Shown: piece after piece, positions 62,121 through 64,000 of the stretch
Layout: each line of letters opens with the position of its first letter
Position numbering within the stretch: the stretch's first letter is position 1
DNA from: Zobellia roscoffensis
GTDB lineage: Bacteria > Bacteroidota > Bacteroidia > Flavobacteriales > Flavobacteriaceae
Assembly: GCF_015330165.1 (NCBI RefSeq)
Contig: NZ_JADDXT010000002.1
Coordinates: 3,933,646 to 3,997,645 of the forward strand
DNA: 64,000 nucleotides
Direction of reading: 5' to 3'
The notes under the pieces: generated by a model
Told to the model about the DNA's origin: nothing
Databases searched by the model: none
Seen by the model: only the letters and a program-made list of their open reading frames with translations
Translations under genes and position numbers: made by a program

Positions 62121-63758
62121 ATGAAAAGACTTTCCCTCGCTGCATTAGCAGCTGTTGCATTTGTTACCTCTTGTAGCGATGAGACTACTGTGTTTAGTGA
62201 TACTGAAGACAATATTTCTCTTGAAGCAAAAGAATCAGTATTAGAAAATAGTATCCTTTATGATGATGCCGGTGTACTAGAAATTAATAATACAGATGGT
62301 GCTTCAGGTAAAACATCTAAAACTATTGAAGAAATGGCAGGTGATTATCCGTTAACGTTAATTGCGCGTGTGGATCCACCTTCATATACTGGTGCTGAAA
62401 ACCTAACTGCTTCACATGTAGATGTAGATGGTAATTATGCCTATGTATCCTACAATACAGTTGAAGACGGTTATGCCGGTGGTATTGATATTATAGATGT
62501 AAGTGACCCGAACAATCCTAGAGTAACTTCTAGGTTATACTATTCCAATGCAGATATTAACGCCATTGCCTATGATGATGGATATGTATATGCTGTTGGT
62601 GGTGTAGATGCAGAAAAATCGGTTAGAGCTACGGCGAACTCATTTGTGGTTAAAATTCCTGCTTCTGGAGGAAGATTGGATACAAGTGGCGACTTGGTAT
62701 ATGGTTTTCAAGAAGGATTTACGGCCAATGATGTAAAAATATCATCTGATGGCGTTTTGGTTACGAGTGGTAAAGATGGTTTGTTGACGTCTTATAAGAG
62801 CACTGACCTTTCTACTCAAAACGATGTTTCTTTTTCCGATTTACGTTCCGTAGCGCATAATAATGGAACTATTGCAGTTTTAGATGCCAGTAATGGTGTG
62901 AGTATTATGGATACCGATTTTACCGTAAGTCAGGAAATTTCAATTAGTTCGGACTTTGGAGATAATAGTAAGAGAACTTTAGATTTTTCAGGAGATAGAA
63001 TATTTGTTTCTGAAGGTTCTAAGGGTGCTGGAGTTTATAATATGACCAGTGGAGATTTAGTACAATATATCCCTATTCTTTTGAATCCTGAAGGAACCGA
63101 AAGTGAAAACATCGTAACCAACGCCGTAGCAATTAACGAAGATGTGTTGCTTATGGCCAATGGTGGTGCGGGCTTGTGTCTTTCCGAAGAAAAAGATGGT
63201 CAGACTAATATTATAGGTGTTGTTGATTTGGATGGCTCTATAAACTTTGTAGCCTCAAAAGGTGATTATATTTTTGCCGCTTCTGGTAAAGCCGGTCTTC
63301 AGATTGTTAAATTGAACAGACCTGATGAAAGCTTAGAAGCACGTTGTTCTGATTTGCTTTATTACTCTGGTAGTTCTAACCTGTCAGTAAATGAAGGTGA
63401 AACTAAAGAATACAAAGGGTCTAAATGGTTCAATACCCTTAATGTAAACGGTTCTTTGTTATTATGTGGTACCTGGGCAGTAAAAAATAGTAGCTACATA
63501 AATAGTGGTGGATTATTTGAAATGAACGGTACGTTGTATATCGGTAGAAATAATTCTAAAAAAAATATTACAGTTAATAAAGATGCTACCCTTAGAATTG
63601 AAGGTAACTTAACAGTCTATGGAGATATAATTCTTAATGACGGAGCTACCCTTGAGTTTATAGGTGATGACTCTGTAGCAAATGTCTTTGGAAGTGTTAA
63701 AAAACTTGGAAGCGCTAAAGTTACAGGAGAGTTTAGAGATGTCCGTAACAAGTTCTAA
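62121..63758 (+). CDS. Lipoprotein with LVIVD-type beta-propeller
   Basis: The 545-residue protein has a lipoprotein signal (LAAVAFVTSC). A propeller-like core follows with LVIVD-type repeats such as GGIDIIDVSDPNNPRVTSRL, GVSIMDTDFTVSQEI and DYIFAASGKAGLQIVKLN. The last 120 residues are beta-helix-like (LLLCGTWAVKNSSYINSGGL, LYIGRNNSKKNITVNKDATL). No catalytic motif is visible. It is probably on the cell surface or outer membrane. A strong two-way terminator follows. Confidence 0.85.
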   Translation: MKRLSLAALAAVAFVTSCSDETTVFSDTEDNISLEAKESVLENSILYDDAGVLEINNTDGASGKTSKTIEEMAGDYPLTLIARVDPPSYTGAENLTASHVDVDGNYAYVSYNTVEDGYAGGIDIIDVSDPNNPRVTSRLYYSNADINAIAYDDGYVYAVGGVDAEKSVRATANSFVVKIPASGGRLDTSGDLVYGFQEGFTANDVKISSDGVLVTSGKDGLLTSYKSTDLSTQNDVSFSDLRSVAHNNGTIAVLDASNGVSIMDTDFTVSQEISISSDFGDNSKRTLDFSGDRIFVSEGSKGAGVYNMTSGDLVQYIPILLNPEGTESENIVTNAVAINEDVLLMANGGAGLCLSEEKDGQTNIIGVVDLDGSINFVASKGDYIFAASGKAGLQIVKLNRPDESLEARCSDLLYYSGSSNLSVNEGETKEYKGSKWFNTLNVNGSLLLCGTWAVKNSSYINSGGLFEMNGTLYIGRNNSKKNITVNKDATLRIEGNLTVYGDIILNDGATLEFIGDDSVANVFGSVKKLGSAKVTGEFRDVRNKF

Positions 63759-63777
63759 TAACAAATCATATAAAATC

Positions 63778-63816
63778 AAAAGCCCCGAACGGAAATACGT
63801 TCGGGGCTTTTTTTAT
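63778..63816. terminator. Bidirectional terminator after the LVIVD lipoprotein
   Basis: The arms AAAGCCCCGAACG and CGTTCGGGGCTTT pair around GAAATA, with T-runs on both strands. It separates two convergent genes. Confidence 0.93.
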
Positions 63817-63829
63817 AGGGCTTAGAATT

Positions 63830-64000
63830 CTATTGAAGAAGTTCAGCTACTTTTTGTTCCAAAGCAGGACCTCTAAGATTTTTTGCAATGATAACACCAT
63901 TCTCATCCAACAAGAAAGCTGCTGGTATAGCATCTACATTATATAATTTAGCGATTGGATCGTTAAAATAGGCGAGGTTAGAAACTTGGTTCCAAGTAAG
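63830..64000 (-). CDS. TlpA/AhpC-like thioredoxin-fold protein, C-terminal end only
   Basis: I translated the minus strand by hand: LTWNQVSNLAYFNDPIAKLY, NVDAIPAAFLLDENGVIIAK and NLRGPALEQKVAELLQ, then stop. The cis-proline strand (IPAAFLLDENG) and final LRGPALEQK fit TlpA/ResA-type thiol-disulfide oxidoreductases of Bacteroidota. The CxxC motif lies beyond the edge, so activity cannot be judged. Confidence 0.85.
   Translation of the reverse strand, partial: LTWNQVSNLAYFNDPIAKLYNVDAIPAAFLLDENGVIIAKNLRGPALEQKVAELLQ

Overview
The window reads as a chromosomal segment of a marine-type Flavobacteriaceae (Bacteroidota), closest in feel to the Maribacter/Zobellia/Arenibacter group. The genus is a guess from gene style, not a measurement. 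Supporting signs are AT-rich DNA, repeated promoter elements of the Bacteroidota type (TAnnTTTG at -7, often with TTG about 19-20 bases upstream), little Shine-Dalgarno sequence, many short-signal lipoproteins, and families typical of the phylum: fused E1 alpha/beta, LuxC-like reductase beside serC, HsdR_N protein beside holA, and a DUF5018-like lipoprotein. I saw no tRNA, rRNA, CRISPR array, transposase or phage gene.

Region 1 (1-22 kb) is mostly housekeeping. It holds serC (partial), acyl-CoA reductase, ferredoxin, ychF, uvrD, a YciO/Sua5 protein, an OmpA-family lipoprotein, a glycosyltransferase, holA, DoxX, a fused 2-oxoacid dehydrogenase E1, an M1-peptidase-like protein with a predicted outer-membrane barrel whose zinc motif is not visible, a LOG protein and uvrA. 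Region 2 (22-25.3 kb) is a DNA-damage-type module. A radical SAM/HhH protein and a DUF4130-like partner are transcribed away from a self-cleaving S24 (LexA-like) repressor, and four tandem operator-like dyads lie between them. Region 3 (25.3-37.9 kb) is a stress/detoxification island. Seven genes on the minus strand (nitroreductase, hydrolase, SnoaL/NTF2, double ABM, CMD-SMP30 fusion, quinone-oxidoreductase-like, aldehyde dehydrogenase) diverge from an HxlR regulator. Next comes an AraC regulator with two genes whose promoters share the same upstream block.

Region 4 (38-47.3 kb) holds a YcaQ-like glycosylase, a beta-lactamase-fold hydrolase and a META lipoprotein. It then has a cassette-like stretch: an unknown protein flanked by inverted repeats, a CPBP protease and a small membrane protein, with two 119-base repeats between them. 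A three-part fusion (cNMP-binding, acyltransferase, SGNH hydrolase) closes the region. Region 5 (47.5-53.3 kb) carries a Zur-like Fur regulator facing merC-like and folE genes across two perfect operator dyads. An aminotransferase, an Lrp regulator and a histidine-decarboxylase-like enzyme follow.

Region 6 (53.3-64 kb) carries a SIMPL protein, a decayed FabZ-like pseudogene, a lipoprotein, a PH-domain protein, gamma-glutamyltransferase, ACP phosphodiesterase, a phosphoglucosamine-mutase-family enzyme, a lipid A acyltransferase-like protein, a rhomboid protease, an LVIVD-type lipoprotein and the 3' end of a thioredoxin-fold gene. The regulatory sites were read by eye and are predictions. The strongest are the S24 operator array, the Zur-type dyads, the AraC promoter pair and the HxlR dyad.
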